Below, one piece after another: positions 53,611 through 62,807 of a stretch of DNA of 64,000 nt. The notes below the pieces were generated by a model. That model was not told where the DNA came from. It saw nothing but the letters and a program-made list of their open reading frames with translations, and ran no database searches. Origin of the DNA: Nocardia camponoti. Its GTDB lineage: Bacteria > Actinomycetota > Actinomycetes > Mycobacteriales > Mycobacteriaceae. Positions within the stretch are counted from its first letter, which is position 1, and each line of letters begins with the position of its first letter. A program made the position numbers and the translations under genes. The DNA lies in assembly GCF_014646135.1 (NCBI RefSeq), contig NZ_BMMW01000001.1, forward strand, positions 327,570 to 391,569, written 5' to 3'.

Positions 53611-54990
53611 GTGCTTGAAGTAAGCAAAGGCGCCAAAACCGACCTCGCTGAGCGGCGATATTCGGTGCGGATCGACGTCGACCATCCCGTTGGTGCGGTC
53701 GATGTGCTCGCGGTGCTTGTCACCGCGGACGGGCGTGTGCGGTCCGACGCTGACCTGGTGTTCTTCAATAACCCGACCGCGCCGGGCGTTGCTGTCGTCG
53801 CGGATTCGGCAGTGACGGTTGACCTTTCGTCGGTGCCTGCCGACGTGGCACGGGTGGTGATCGCGGGCAGCACTGAGGCGCAGGGGTTGCGCTTCGGTGA
53901 GGTGTCCGGGGTGCGGATCACGGTGAGTGGTTCGGAAGAGGAAATCCGGTTCGCACCAACAGGATTGGGGGCGGAAACAGTGTTGCAGGGCGTCGCGCTG
54001 TATCGGCGGGGCGATGGGTGGCGACTCGACGCGATCGGGCAGGGGTACAGCGCGGGGTTGGCGGCGTTCGCGACCGATCACGGAATTGTGGTCGACGAGC
54101 CGGAACAGCCCGCGCCCGCCTTCGCCGCGCCTGCGACTGGTGCGGCCTCCGCGAATACCGTTTCGTCCGCGCCAACTGTGCGCGCGCCCGTCGCACCACC
54201 GGCGTCGGTTGCGCCGGGCCTCGGATCTCCTGGGACGCCCGGCCCGGCTATCGACCTGCGCAAAGTCGATGTCGTGCTCACCAAAGATTCGCCGGACAAG
54301 CGGGCTCGGATTGATTTACGCAAGGGCGACCCCGGATACGTGCTCACCGTCGGGCTTGAGTGGGACGGGCGCGGCGCGAAGTACGACAAGGCTGGGAACG
54401 TCACCACTTACGGCACCGGCGATTTGGACGTCTATTTCTTCTGCCGCAACGAGGTCACCGGCGAGTTCGTCGTCATCAGCGGCGAAAAAGGTCACCAGGG
54501 CACCATCGACGCGTGGCCGTTCATGCACCACCAAGGCGACAGTCGCGGTCCTGGCGCGGGCAACGCGCCAGCGTCGGAACAGGTCATCGTGCGGCCAACC
54601 GAAAACGGCGACCTGCTGCTCAACGTGTACCAATCCGTCGACAACGGCGCGGGCGCGATCGACACCTTCGGCCGCCCCCGCGTGCGTGTTCGCTACGGAC
54701 GTCCCGGCCCAGACGGCCTGCCCGGACCCGACGCCGACCAAATCACCGTGCTGATCGGCAATGGCAAGAATTCGTTCTGGGCCACCGTCGCCCACATCGA
54801 CGTCCAAGACGGCATCCTCACCGTCGACGGCACAACCCGCTACAGCCGCGCGTTCAGCGAGAAAATGCCGGTCCTCGACACGCGCGGCGAGTGGCAGCGG
54901 TCGTTCAAAGGCGGCCCGACCGGACGAAGCAAGAAGGCGAGCGGACTGGGATTGAGCCATTACGAAGGGCGCTGCCCGGAGGCCCGGTAG
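53611..54990 (+). CDS. TerD-family protein with two TerD-like halves
   Basis: 459 residues, GTG start with AGGAG. The N-terminal half (about 1-150) fits TerD: DADLVFFNNPTAPG, VDLSSVPADVARVVIAGS, ETVLQGVALYRRGDGWRLDAIGQGYSAGLA. A Pro/Ala linker follows. The C-terminal half (about 210-420) repeats TerD-like elements: IDLRKGDPGYVLTVGLEWDGR, LDVYFFCRNEVTGE and a Ca-binding-like acidic stretch. TerD proteins bind calcium and associate with stress or tellurite-resistance systems. There are no other ter genes nearby, so the role is unclear. Confidence 0.85.
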   Translation: MLEVSKGAKTDLAERRYSVRIDVDHPVGAVDVLAVLVTADGRVRSDADLVFFNNPTAPGVAVVADSAVTVDLSSVPADVARVVIAGSTEAQGLRFGEVSGVRITVSGSEEEIRFAPTGLGAETVLQGVALYRRGDGWRLDAIGQGYSAGLAAFATDHGIVVDEPEQPAPAFAAPATGAASANTVSSAPTVRAPVAPPASVAPGLGSPGTPGPAIDLRKVDVVLTKDSPDKRARIDLRKGDPGYVLTVGLEWDGRGAKYDKAGNVTTYGTGDLDVYFFCRNEVTGEFVVISGEKGHQGTIDAWPFMHHQGDSRGPGAGNAPASEQVIVRPTENGDLLLNVYQSVDNGAGAIDTFGRPRVRVRYGRPGPDGLPGPDADQITVLIGNGKNSFWATVAHIDVQDGILTVDGTTRYSRAFSEKMPVLDTRGEWQRSFKGGPTGRSKKASGLGLSHYEGRCPEAR

Positions 54991-54997
54991 CAGTCCG

Positions 54998-55954
54998 TCA
55001 ATCGCCGAGCAGTTCCGCTCGACGTTCATCGACCGTCGCGCGCAACGCGGCAACCACCGCGGCGACCTCTGGCCTGCGTAGCGTCTCGGCCCGGGCGACC
55101 AGCCAATACGTGAGTCGGATGCGCACCTGAGGGGCGAGGACGCGCACAAGGTCGGCGTGCTTATCGGCCATGAAACTGGGCAGCAACCCGATTCCCGCCG
55201 ACGCCCGCGTCGCTTCGACGTGCACGAAGACGTTCGTTGACGACACCGATTGGCGCATCGTTGGAGCGAATCCGGTCGCGCGATCCAGGTCGTCTACCTG
55301 CAACATCGACTCGATGAAGTACACGAGCCGGTGGTTGCGCAGGTCGTCGATGGTCGCGGGGACGCCGTGGTCGGCGAGGTAGGCGCGCGTCGCGTATAGG
55401 CCAAGTGTGTAGTCGCCTAACCGGATCGCCTCGGCCCGCCGAACCTGCGGCGCGCCGACGACCACTTCGAGGTCGAGCCCACTGCGTTGCGTCGACGCGC
55501 GCCGCGTTGTCGCGATGATCTCCACTGCGACGCGCGGGTGCGCGCGCTGCACCCGCGCCGCTGCGGGCGCGGCGAGGTAGGCGCTGAACCCGTCGGTTGC
55601 CGAAAGTCGCACTACCCCTTCGAGATCGCCCGCTTGCCCCGCATGACCGAGCGCGCGCACCGCGCCGTCGATGGTTTCGGCGACGGTCAACGCGGTTCGC
55701 CCGAGGTCGGTGAGTTCCCACCCGGCCGCGCCTCGCGTGAGCACCCGGCCGCCCAGCGCGCGCTCCAACGCGGCGATGCGGCGCGAGATGGTCGTGTGGT
55801 TGATGCCGAGTTCGTCGGCGGCGGTCACGAACCGGCCCGATCGCCCGACCGCAAGCAAAACCAGCAGGTCATCGGCACTTGGCCGGCGAGCTGGATCGTG
55901 CGAGGTCGGAAGCATTTGTGCAGTTTCGCAGATATTGGGTGCGGGTTTGGGCAT
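54998..55954 (-). CDS. LysR-family transcriptional regulator
   Basis: 318 residues. The N-terminal helix-turn-helix is LLVLLAVGRSGRFVTAADELGINHTTISRRIAALERALGGRVLTR. The C-terminal part is a periplasmic-binding-type effector domain (EIIATTRRASTQRSGLDLEVVVG). It is divergent from the MHS transporter/BDH/acetoacetyl-CoA synthetase operon, which is the expected target; a ketone body or its CoA ester could be the effector. ATG 55915 is an alternative start; neither has a clear ribosome-binding site. Confidence 0.92.
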   Translation of the reverse strand: MPKPAPNICETAQMLPTSHDPARRPSADDLLVLLAVGRSGRFVTAADELGINHTTISRRIAALERALGGRVLTRGAAGWELTDLGRTALTVAETIDGAVRALGHAGQAGDLEGVVRLSATDGFSAYLAAPAAARVQRAHPRVAVEIIATTRRASTQRSGLDLEVVVGAPQVRRAEAIRLGDYTLGLYATRAYLADHGVPATIDDLRNHRLVYFIESMLQVDDLDRATGFAPTMRQSVSSTNVFVHVEATRASAGIGLLPSFMADKHADLVRVLAPQVRIRLTYWLVARAETLRRPEVAAVVAALRATVDERRAELLGD

Positions 55955-56051
55955 TGTGACCGAATTCGATCTGCGCGGATACTCGCAGCATCGCTAGTGG
56001 TCCACATCACAGTTACCGCGTGATGTGGGCTTGATCACCAAGGAGTTTCTG

Positions 56052-57440
56052 ATGAGCGTCCGCAATGCGGCAACGCGGTCCGGCGGGGGAACACCCCTGC
56101 AAGGACTGCGTCGCGTGGTAGCTGCCTCGATGGCAGGCACCGTCGTCGAATGGTACGAATTCTTCCTGTACGGCACGGCGGCGACGCTCGTGTTCAGCAA
56201 GGTGTTCTTCGCGAAGGGCACAAGTGATCTAGACGCGATCCTCGCCGCGTTCGTCACCTACGCGGTCGGTTTCGCCGCCCGCCCGCTCGGCGGCATCGTC
56301 TTCGGATACTTCGGTGACCGCTACGGTCGTAAGAAGCTGCTGCAACTGAGCCTCGTGCTCGTTGGTGGCGCGACCTTCCTCATGGGCTGTCTGCCCACGT
56401 TCGCCCAAATCGGTTACTGGGCACCGGCTTTGCTCGTGACGCTGCGGTTCATCCAGGGCTTCGCGATCGGCGGCGAATGGGGTGGTGCGGTGCTGTTGGT
56501 CGCCGAACATAGCCCGAGCCGCAGCCGTGCGTTCTGGGCGAGTTGGCCACAGGCAGGGGTGCCCGCTGGCAACTTGCTCGCGACGGTCGTGCTGCTCGTC
56601 CTCACCTCGACGTTGTCGGATGCGGCGTTCCTGAGCTGGGGCTGGCGTGTCGCGTTCTGGCTGTCGGCGGTGGTCGTGCTCGTTGGCTACTACGTGCGAA
56701 CCAAGGTCACAGACGCACCGATTTTCCTTGCGGCACAACAGCAGATGGCCGAAGCGAAGGCCAGCTCCTTCAGCGTCTTCGAGGTGCTGCGTCGCTACCC
56801 GCGTGGCGTGTTCACCGCGATGGGACTGCGGTTCGGCGAGAACATCATGTACTACCTCGTCGTGACGTTCTCGATTACTTATTTGAAGGTCAAGGTTCAC
56901 GCGGACACCACAACCATTCTCTGGTGGCTGCTCGCCGCGCACGCCGTGCACATCATGGTGATTCCGCTCGCCGGTGCGCTCGGTGACCGCATCGGGCGCA
57001 AGCCGGTGTATCTGATTGGCGCGTTGGCGGCGGCGACGTGGGGTTTCTTCGCATTCCCGCTCATGGATTCGGGCCACAGCCTGCTGATTCTGTCCGCGAT
57101 CATCATCGGTCTTGTCTTCCACGGGTTCATGTACGCCGGGCAGCCCGCGATCATGGCGGAGATGTTCCCGACGCGCATGCGGTACTCCGGGGTGTCGCTC
57201 GGTTACCAGGTCACGTCGATTGTCGCGGGGTCGCTCGCGCCGATCATCGCGGTGAAGCTGCTGAGTTCCTACGGGTCGTCGGTGCCGATCGCGATCTACC
57301 TCGCGCTCGCGGCGAGCGTCACCGTGATCGCGGTGCTGTCGGCGAAGGAAACCAAGGGCATCGACCTGGAATCGCTGGATACCGAGCTCACGCAACAGCC
57401 CGCTCCGGCAGGTGCGAGCGCGAAAGTGGCTCCGGCATGA
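56052..57440 (+). CDS. MFS transporter, metabolite:H+ symporter (MHS) type
   Basis: 462 residues, 12 helices. MHS features include GTVVEWYEFFLYGTAATLVFSKVFF at the first helix, FGYFGDRYGRKKLL, and FIQGFAIGGEWGGAVLLVAEHSP. ATG 56052 has AAGGAG seven bases upstream. Such transporters take up carboxylates. The next two genes degrade 3-hydroxybutyrate and acetoacetate, and the stop overlaps the BDH start by four bases, so uptake of these ketone bodies is the best inference. Confidence 0.93.
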   Translation: MSVRNAATRSGGGTPLQGLRRVVAASMAGTVVEWYEFFLYGTAATLVFSKVFFAKGTSDLDAILAAFVTYAVGFAARPLGGIVFGYFGDRYGRKKLLQLSLVLVGGATFLMGCLPTFAQIGYWAPALLVTLRFIQGFAIGGEWGGAVLLVAEHSPSRSRAFWASWPQAGVPAGNLLATVVLLVLTSTLSDAAFLSWGWRVAFWLSAVVVLVGYYVRTKVTDAPIFLAAQQQMAEAKASSFSVFEVLRRYPRGVFTAMGLRFGENIMYYLVVTFSITYLKVKVHADTTTILWWLLAAHAVHIMVIPLAGALGDRIGRKPVYLIGALAAATWGFFAFPLMDSGHSLLILSAIIIGLVFHGFMYAGQPAIMAEMFPTRMRYSGVSLGYQVTSIVAGSLAPIIAVKLLSSYGSSVPIAIYLALAASVTVIAVLSAKETKGIDLESLDTELTQQPAPAGASAKVAPA

Positions 57441-58183
57441 GCGATTTGATCGGCCGTACGGCGCTGGTCACCGGCGCGGCCAGCGGGATCGGTGCCGCGT
57501 GCGCCGTCGCGCTGGCCGCGCGGGGCGCGCAGGTCACCGTCGCTGACGTCAACGAGCTCGGTGCGAAGTCGGTTGCCGCCGACATCGGCGGGCAGGCGTG
57601 GGCCGTTGACCTGCTCGAAGTTGGCGCGCTCGCTTCGCTGTCGCTTGAGGTCGACATCCTCGTCAACAACGCGGGCGTGCAGACGGTCAGTCCGCTCGAA
57701 GACTTTCCGCCAGAACGGTTTCGGGTGATTCAGACGCTGATGGTCGAAGCGCCCTTCCTGCTGATTCGGGCGGCGCTGCCACACATGTACGCCAAGGGTT
57801 TTGGCCGCATTATCAACGTGTCGTCGGTGCATGGGTTGCGGGCGTCGCCGTTCAAGGTCGCCTATGTCACGGCCAAGCACGCGCTGGAAGGACTGTCGAA
57901 GGTGACCGCGCTTGAGGGCGGCCCGCATGGCGTGACAAGCAACTGCGTGAACCCCGGGTATGTACGAACCCCCTTGGTGGACAAGCAAATTGCCGACCAG
58001 GCGACCGCGCACGGGATCCCCGAACAGGAGGTCATCGAGAAGGTGCTGCTCACCGAGAGTGCGATCAAACGACTCATCGAGCCAGCGGAAGTGGCCAACC
58101 TTGTCGCGTGGCTTGCTGCCGACGAGGCAGGCATGGTGACCGGTGCGTCGTATGTGATGGACGGGGGGTGGAGCGCCCGATGA
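57437..58183 (+). CDS. D-3-hydroxybutyrate dehydrogenase
   Basis: SDR of 248 residues with ALVTGAASGIGAACAVAL, ILVNNAGVQTVSPLEDFP, INVSSVHGLRASPFKVAYVTAKHALEG (Ser, Tyr, Lys) and SNCVNPGYVRTPLVDKQI followed by the helical lid sequence ending KVLLTESAIKRLIEPAEVA, all characteristic of the BDH subgroup. It oxidises (R)-3-hydroxybutyrate to acetoacetate with NAD. It overlaps both neighbours by four bases, so it is translationally coupled to the transporter and to the acetoacetyl-CoA synthetase. Confidence 0.93.
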   Translation: MSDLIGRTALVTGAASGIGAACAVALAARGAQVTVADVNELGAKSVAADIGGQAWAVDLLEVGALASLSLEVDILVNNAGVQTVSPLEDFPPERFRVIQTLMVEAPFLLIRAALPHMYAKGFGRIINVSSVHGLRASPFKVAYVTAKHALEGLSKVTALEGGPHGVTSNCVNPGYVRTPLVDKQIADQATAHGIPEQEVIEKVLLTESAIKRLIEPAEVANLVAWLAADEAGMVTGASYVMDGGWSAR

Positions 58184-60126
58184 CCGAACCGCAGTGGACA
58201 CCCAGCGCCAATGATGTTGCGCGGGCGCAGATTACCGCGTTCGCCGAGTTTGTCGCGCAGCGTCACGACGTGGTGGTGAACGACTATCAAGCGTTATGGC
58301 AGTGGTCGCTCGACAACCTCGCCGACTTCTGGGGCACGCTGTGGGACTACTTCGCGCTGGGTCCGCGCTCGTCGACCGTCCTGGCATCGGCGACAATGCC
58401 TGGTGCGCAGTGGTTTCCGGGAACGACAGTGAACTACGTTGACCGGGTCATCAGTCAGGCGCGCGAAGACCGACCGGCCATCCTGTCGGTCGAAGAAGAC
58501 GGCAGCGTCGTGGAACTGTCATGGGCGGAAATGCTGTCGCGCGCAGCTGGATTCGCTCGAAGCTTGCGCAATCTTGATGTGCGGCCGGGCGACCGTGTTG
58601 TCGGCTATGTGCCGAATATCGCTGTGGCGGTGATCGCGTTTCTCGGCACCGCGAGCGTGGGCGCGATCTGGAGCGCGTGCGGTCAGGATTACTCCGCCCA
58701 AGCCGCGTTGGACCGGTTAGCGCAGCTCGATCCGGTCGTGCTTGTTGCTGCCGATGGGTATACCTACGGCGGTCGCAATCACGCGAAACTTGATGAGGTG
58801 CAAGCGATTCGAGCGGGGTTGGTGAACTTGCGTGCGACGGTGCTTGTCTCACGGCTGGGCGGCGACCTCGCCGACGCGGTCGACTGGGATGTGGCGACCA
58901 GTTCGCCGGACGCGGTGCCGGTTACCGAGCAGGTGGGATTCGAGCATCCGCTGTGGGTGCTGTTCTCATCGGGGACGACGGGCAAGCCGAAAGGCATCAT
59001 GCACGGGCACGGCGGCGTGGTCGTTGAACACCTGAAAGCCGTTGCGCTGCACTGTGATATCGGCGCGGATGACACGTTCTTTTGGTACACGAGTCCCAGT
59101 TGGATGATGTGGAACTTTCAAGTCGCTGGGTTGCTGGTTGGGGCGACGATCGTGTGCTACCCGGGCAGTCCGGCAGCGCCAGCGTCAGATGCGTTGTGGG
59201 AGTTAGCCGCTCGCACGGGAACAACGGTGCTGGGCACGAGTCCGGGGTACGCGCTTGCCTGTGCGAAGAAGGGGCACGTGCCGCGTCGAGACCATGCGCT
59301 GAGCCGATTGCGCCTCGTCGGGGTCACCGGGTCGGCGTTGCCTGCCGAGACCTCGCGGTGGCTTGGCGACAACGTCGGGGTGCCGGTGTCATCGATCAGC
59401 GGGGGCACCGACATTGTGTCGGCGTTCGCGGGCGGGACGCCGACGGTGCCCGTGTGGCCGGGCGAGCTGTCGGCACCGTATTTGGGTGTCGCGCTCGACG
59501 CGTGGGACGCCCAAGGGTTGCCGGTGCGTGGCGCGGTTGGCGAGTTGGTTGTCACCGCGCCGATGCCGTCGATGCCGATCGGGTTTTGGCGCGACCGCAC
59601 CGGATCACGGTATCGCGCAGCCTATTTCGAGACGTACCCCGGTGTGTGGCGACATGGCGACTGGATTACCCGCACCGACCACGGCAGTGTACTGATGCAC
59701 GGCCGTTCGGATTCGACGTTGAACCGCAACGGAATTCGGATGGGTAGCGCTGACATTTATGAGGCGGTGGAGCGGCTGCCGGAAGTGCTTGACGCGTTGG
59801 TGATCGGCGCTGAACTGCCCGACGGCGGATATTGGATGCCGCTGTTCGTCGTGCTACCGCCGTCGATGGTGCTGACCGACGAGCTGCGCGCTCGGATCGT
59901 CGACACCATCCGGACGGAGGTGTCGCCGCGCCACGTCCCCGACGAGATCATCGCCGCACCCGGGGTGCCGCGCACGCGGACGGGGAAGAAGGTGGAGGTG
60001 CCGATCAAGCGGATTCTGCAGGGTGCGCCGCCGCGTGAGGTGGTTGACCCGGCGTCGATTGATCACCCCGCGCTGTTGGATTGGTACGCGCAGCGGAGTG
60101 TGGTGCGGGCGGTTGGGGTGTCGTAA
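58180..60126 (+). CDS. Acetoacetyl-CoA synthetase
   Basis: 648 residues, the normal length for acetoacetate-CoA ligases. ANL-superfamily motifs are LFSSGTTGKPKGIMHGHGG, FFWYTSPSWMMWNFQVAGLL, SGGTDIVSAFAGG and WRHGDWITRT, with the C-terminal lysine region GVPRTRTGKKVEVPIKRIL. The ATG overlaps the BDH stop. It activates acetoacetate at the cost of ATP, after which a thiolase elsewhere would give acetyl-CoA. Together with the two upstream genes it forms a ketone-body or PHB-monomer use operon. Confidence 0.95.
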   Translation: MTEPQWTPSANDVARAQITAFAEFVAQRHDVVVNDYQALWQWSLDNLADFWGTLWDYFALGPRSSTVLASATMPGAQWFPGTTVNYVDRVISQAREDRPAILSVEEDGSVVELSWAEMLSRAAGFARSLRNLDVRPGDRVVGYVPNIAVAVIAFLGTASVGAIWSACGQDYSAQAALDRLAQLDPVVLVAADGYTYGGRNHAKLDEVQAIRAGLVNLRATVLVSRLGGDLADAVDWDVATSSPDAVPVTEQVGFEHPLWVLFSSGTTGKPKGIMHGHGGVVVEHLKAVALHCDIGADDTFFWYTSPSWMMWNFQVAGLLVGATIVCYPGSPAAPASDALWELAARTGTTVLGTSPGYALACAKKGHVPRRDHALSRLRLVGVTGSALPAETSRWLGDNVGVPVSSISGGTDIVSAFAGGTPTVPVWPGELSAPYLGVALDAWDAQGLPVRGAVGELVVTAPMPSMPIGFWRDRTGSRYRAAYFETYPGVWRHGDWITRTDHGSVLMHGRSDSTLNRNGIRMGSADIYEAVERLPEVLDALVIGAELPDGGYWMPLFVVLPPSMVLTDELRARIVDTIRTEVSPRHVPDEIIAAPGVPRTRTGKKVEVPIKRILQGAPPREVVDPASIDHPALLDWYAQRSVVRAVGVS

Positions 60127-60143
60127 AGACTTCGCCGCTTAGC

Positions 60144-61529
60144 ATGGCGGCCGTGGAGTCAAGGGATAACCAGGTAGTCGCCGCTGCGCCGCTGCTCGCC
60201 GAACTCGCCGACATTGTGGGGGCAGCGCACGTGCTCAGCGATCCTGACCTCGTCGCCGGGTACGTCACGGATTGGACGGGGCAGTGGCGCGGGGCTGCTG
60301 CCGCGGTGGTGCGACCGGGGGATGCGGACGAAGTCGCCGCCGTGCTCGCTGCCTGTCATCGGGCGGGGTGGCCCGTTGTCCCGCAAGGTGGCAATACCGG
60401 GCTCGTTGGTGGGTCGATTCCGATGGAGGGCGAGATTCTGCTCAGTACCACCCGGCTCGATCAGGTGGAAACCGTTGACCCGGTCGGCCGGACCATCGCC
60501 GCTGGCGCTGGCGTGACCGTCGCTCGGGCACAAGCAGCCGCGCGGGCGCACGGGCTTGACTTCGGCGTCGACCTCGCGTCGCGGGAGTCGGCGACGCTGG
60601 GCGGGATTGTCGCGACCAACGCGGGCGGCATTCGGGTCGTTAAGCACGGCGATACTCGTCGCCAGGTGGTCGGCGTTGAGGCGGTGCTTGCTGACGGTCG
60701 TGTGTTGACGCGGTGGAAGCATCTCGCGAAAGACAATGTGGGATATGACCTTCCGGGCCTACTCACCGGCTCGGAGGGGACGCTCGCCGTGATCACGCGC
60801 GTCCTGATGCGGCTGGTTGTGCCCGCGACGGAGACGCAGGTCGCCCTGGTCGGGGTGCTCGACGTGGGGAGCGCGTTAACCCTGCTCGATCGCCTAGAAC
60901 GAGCGGGCCGCACACTTGAGGCTGCCGAATTGATGACAGCGGACGGTATCGCCCTGGTGCGTGCCGTGCACGGTTTACGCGCCCCGCTCAGCGAAGACAC
61001 GGAATTCGTTCTGCTGGTTGAGGTTTCCGGTGGCACCCTGGCTGAGGTGCTTGCTGAGGCGCCAGACCTGGTCATCGATGCGGTGGTGGAACCAGGTCCT
61101 GCCCGGCGACTGTGGGAGTACCGCGAAGCCCACACGGAGTCGATCAGTGCCGAATCCGCAACGCCTCCACTGAAATTGGACATCTCGACCCCGGTTGGCG
61201 AGCTTGCGTCCTTCTTGCTCGGCCTCGACGCTGACCTCGCCGCGCTCGATCCCGCCCCGCGCGCGATCACCTTCGGTCACCTCGGCGAGGGCAATATGCA
61301 CGTGAACCTGCTCGATGTCCCCGACGACCGACGAGAGGAACTCACCGACCTGGTCCTCGCGCGGGTCGCGGCGCACGGGGGGAGTATCAGCGCCGAACAT
61401 GGGGTCGGTCGGGCGAAGGCGCAGTGGATTGGGTTGAGCCGCACCGAGATTGACATCGACGTGATGCGATCGGTGCGCGCCGCGTTAGACCCGGCAAAGC
61501 TGCTTAACCCCGCGATCCTGCCCTCGTAG
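60144..61529 (+). CDS. FAD-linked D-2-hydroxyacid dehydrogenase (GlcD/DLD type)
   Basis: 461 residues. The PCMH-type FAD domain has VVPQGGNTGLVGGSIPM, ASRESATLGGIVATNAGGIRVVKHGDTR and LTGSEGTLAVIT; the C-terminal half has ITFGHLGEGNMHVNLL and ISAEHGVGRAKAQW. This matches D-lactate, D-2-hydroxyglutarate or glycolate dehydrogenases. ATG 60144 is chosen, with GTG 60153 possible. It begins 17 bases after the acetoacetyl-CoA synthetase and could share its transcript, perhaps oxidising a related hydroxyacid. Confidence 0.92.
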   Translation: MAAVESRDNQVVAAAPLLAELADIVGAAHVLSDPDLVAGYVTDWTGQWRGAAAAVVRPGDADEVAAVLAACHRAGWPVVPQGGNTGLVGGSIPMEGEILLSTTRLDQVETVDPVGRTIAAGAGVTVARAQAAARAHGLDFGVDLASRESATLGGIVATNAGGIRVVKHGDTRRQVVGVEAVLADGRVLTRWKHLAKDNVGYDLPGLLTGSEGTLAVITRVLMRLVVPATETQVALVGVLDVGSALTLLDRLERAGRTLEAAELMTADGIALVRAVHGLRAPLSEDTEFVLLVEVSGGTLAEVLAEAPDLVIDAVVEPGPARRLWEYREAHTESISAESATPPLKLDISTPVGELASFLLGLDADLAALDPAPRAITFGHLGEGNMHVNLLDVPDDRREELTDLVLARVAAHGGSISAEHGVGRAKAQWIGLSRTEIDIDVMRSVRAALDPAKLLNPAILPS

Positions 61530-61579
61530 GGGCCACTTCGCGACGCGCCCGGCTGTCTGCGACACGAAACGAAGGGGTG

Positions 61580-61650
61580 GCATATTCGTGCACGTTCGCG
61601 CCTCGACCCCCGTTTTTCGGCACCGAGGCCGCGAGCGCGCACGAAAATGC
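61580..61650. terminator. Long hairpin between converging genes
   Basis: Outer arms GCATATTCGTGC (61580-61591) and GCACGAAAATGC (61639-61650) pair with one mismatch; inner segments around CGCGCCTCG and CGAGGCCGCG also pair. It lies between the dehydrogenase stop (61529) and the sulfotransferase stop (61654), fitting a two-way terminator. Confidence 0.7.
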
Positions 61651-61653
61651 TAC

Positions 61654-62799
61654 TCACTTAGCGTGACTAACCTCCTCGGCGAAGCGTTCGCCAATCAGGT
61701 CCGGGGTCAATCCGTAGTCCGCGAGCGCGTAGTTATGCGTGGGTTTCCTTGCGCCACTGTGACTTTCAGCATCCAGTGCGAGAACACCGGCGCGGGCGGC
61801 GTCAGTAAACTCCGTTCCGAGTGCGGCATAAATGCTGGTCACAACCCCGACCGGGTCCGCGCGCAAGTCAGCGAAGTCGACGTCAAGGAACGTCGCCTCC
61901 GGATGACGTGCCCGCGCGGCAGCGAACTCCGCCGCACCCCGCGCCCACAGGTCCAGTTGGGTTCGACCGATCACGTCGGGGGTGAACACCGTCGACCAGC
62001 CGCGCGTCGCATGGTCGTTGAGGCTGCACACCGACGCGAGGACGGTCGCGGGGTCGCGGTGCGTCTGGATCACGATCGCGTCGGGGTACACCGCGAGCAA
62101 CGCGTCGAGGCAGAACAGGTGACTCGGGTTCTTCAACACCCAGCGTCGAGGGTCGTTGTGCCCGATGAGCTGGAGATTGCGCCGGTGCCGCGCATAAGCG
62201 GGCGTCCAATCTTGAGCCGCTAACCAGCGTGAATAGCTCGGCACGTGCGCGAGGCACTCGTAGGAGTGCGACATCGACGACTGGCGCAGCAACTGCCAGC
62301 ACTCCTCCACGTCGCCCGCGCTCATGTAGTGCAACCCCATGAAGTCCGGGTCGCGCACCTGCTGCGCGCGCAACCCCGCGTCGATCTGCTGAAAGGCCGG
62401 GTTGCTCGCCCACGAGTCGACCGGCGGTCGTGGCTGCGGGAATTCAGTCAGCCACATCTCCAGCCCCTGGTGCGCGGGGTCGGCGGCGAGCAAACGGTGC
62501 AGCGCGGTCGTCCCGGTGCGCGGCAGTCCGGTGACGAAAATCGGTGCGGTGATGGGAGTTTCGGGCGGTTGTGCCGCCCACGCCGCCTCGCTCAATGCCC
62601 GCGCGATCAGTGCGCCGCGAAGGAAGAACCGCGACATTTTGCTGCCGAATTCGGTGAGCCCCGCCTCGTCACGGTAAGAGTCAAGCAGCACGCCGAGACC
62701 CTCAAGGTAGTCGTCGGTGCCGAAGTCGGTGAGTCCGGTGAGTTTGGTCGCCGAAGCGTGCAAGTCGTCGATGGTGCCGACGTCAGTGCGCACGGTCAT
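61654..62799 (-). CDS. Sulfotransferase-family protein
   Basis: 381 residues. The 5'-phosphosulfate loop is visible as PIFVTGLPRTGTTALHRLLAADP, and the 3'-phosphate region as RRWVLKNPSHLFCLDALLAVYPDAIVIQTHRDPATVLASV. This is the bacterial Sulfotransfer_3 type that uses PAPS. It follows an SDR and a DUF1214-like gene; from memory the same order occurs in M. tuberculosis as Rv3531c-Rv3530c-Rv3529c. The acceptor is unknown. Confidence 0.88.
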   Translation of the reverse strand: MTVRTDVGTIDDLHASATKLTGLTDFGTDDYLEGLGVLLDSYRDEAGLTEFGSKMSRFFLRGALIARALSEAAWAAQPPETPITAPIFVTGLPRTGTTALHRLLAADPAHQGLEMWLTEFPQPRPPVDSWASNPAFQQIDAGLRAQQVRDPDFMGLHYMSAGDVEECWQLLRQSSMSHSYECLAHVPSYSRWLAAQDWTPAYARHRRNLQLIGHNDPRRWVLKNPSHLFCLDALLAVYPDAIVIQTHRDPATVLASVCSLNDHATRGWSTVFTPDVIGRTQLDLWARGAAEFAAARARHPEATFLDVDFADLRADPVGVVTSIYAALGTEFTDAARAGVLALDAESHSGARKPTHNYALADYGLTPDLIGERFAEEVSHAK

Positions 62800-62807
62800 G
62801 AAAGCTC

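Noticed and set aside
56229..57395. A 388-codon minus-strand frame
   Set aside because: Antisense to the MHS transporter, with Arg/His/Glu-rich composition typical of shadows.
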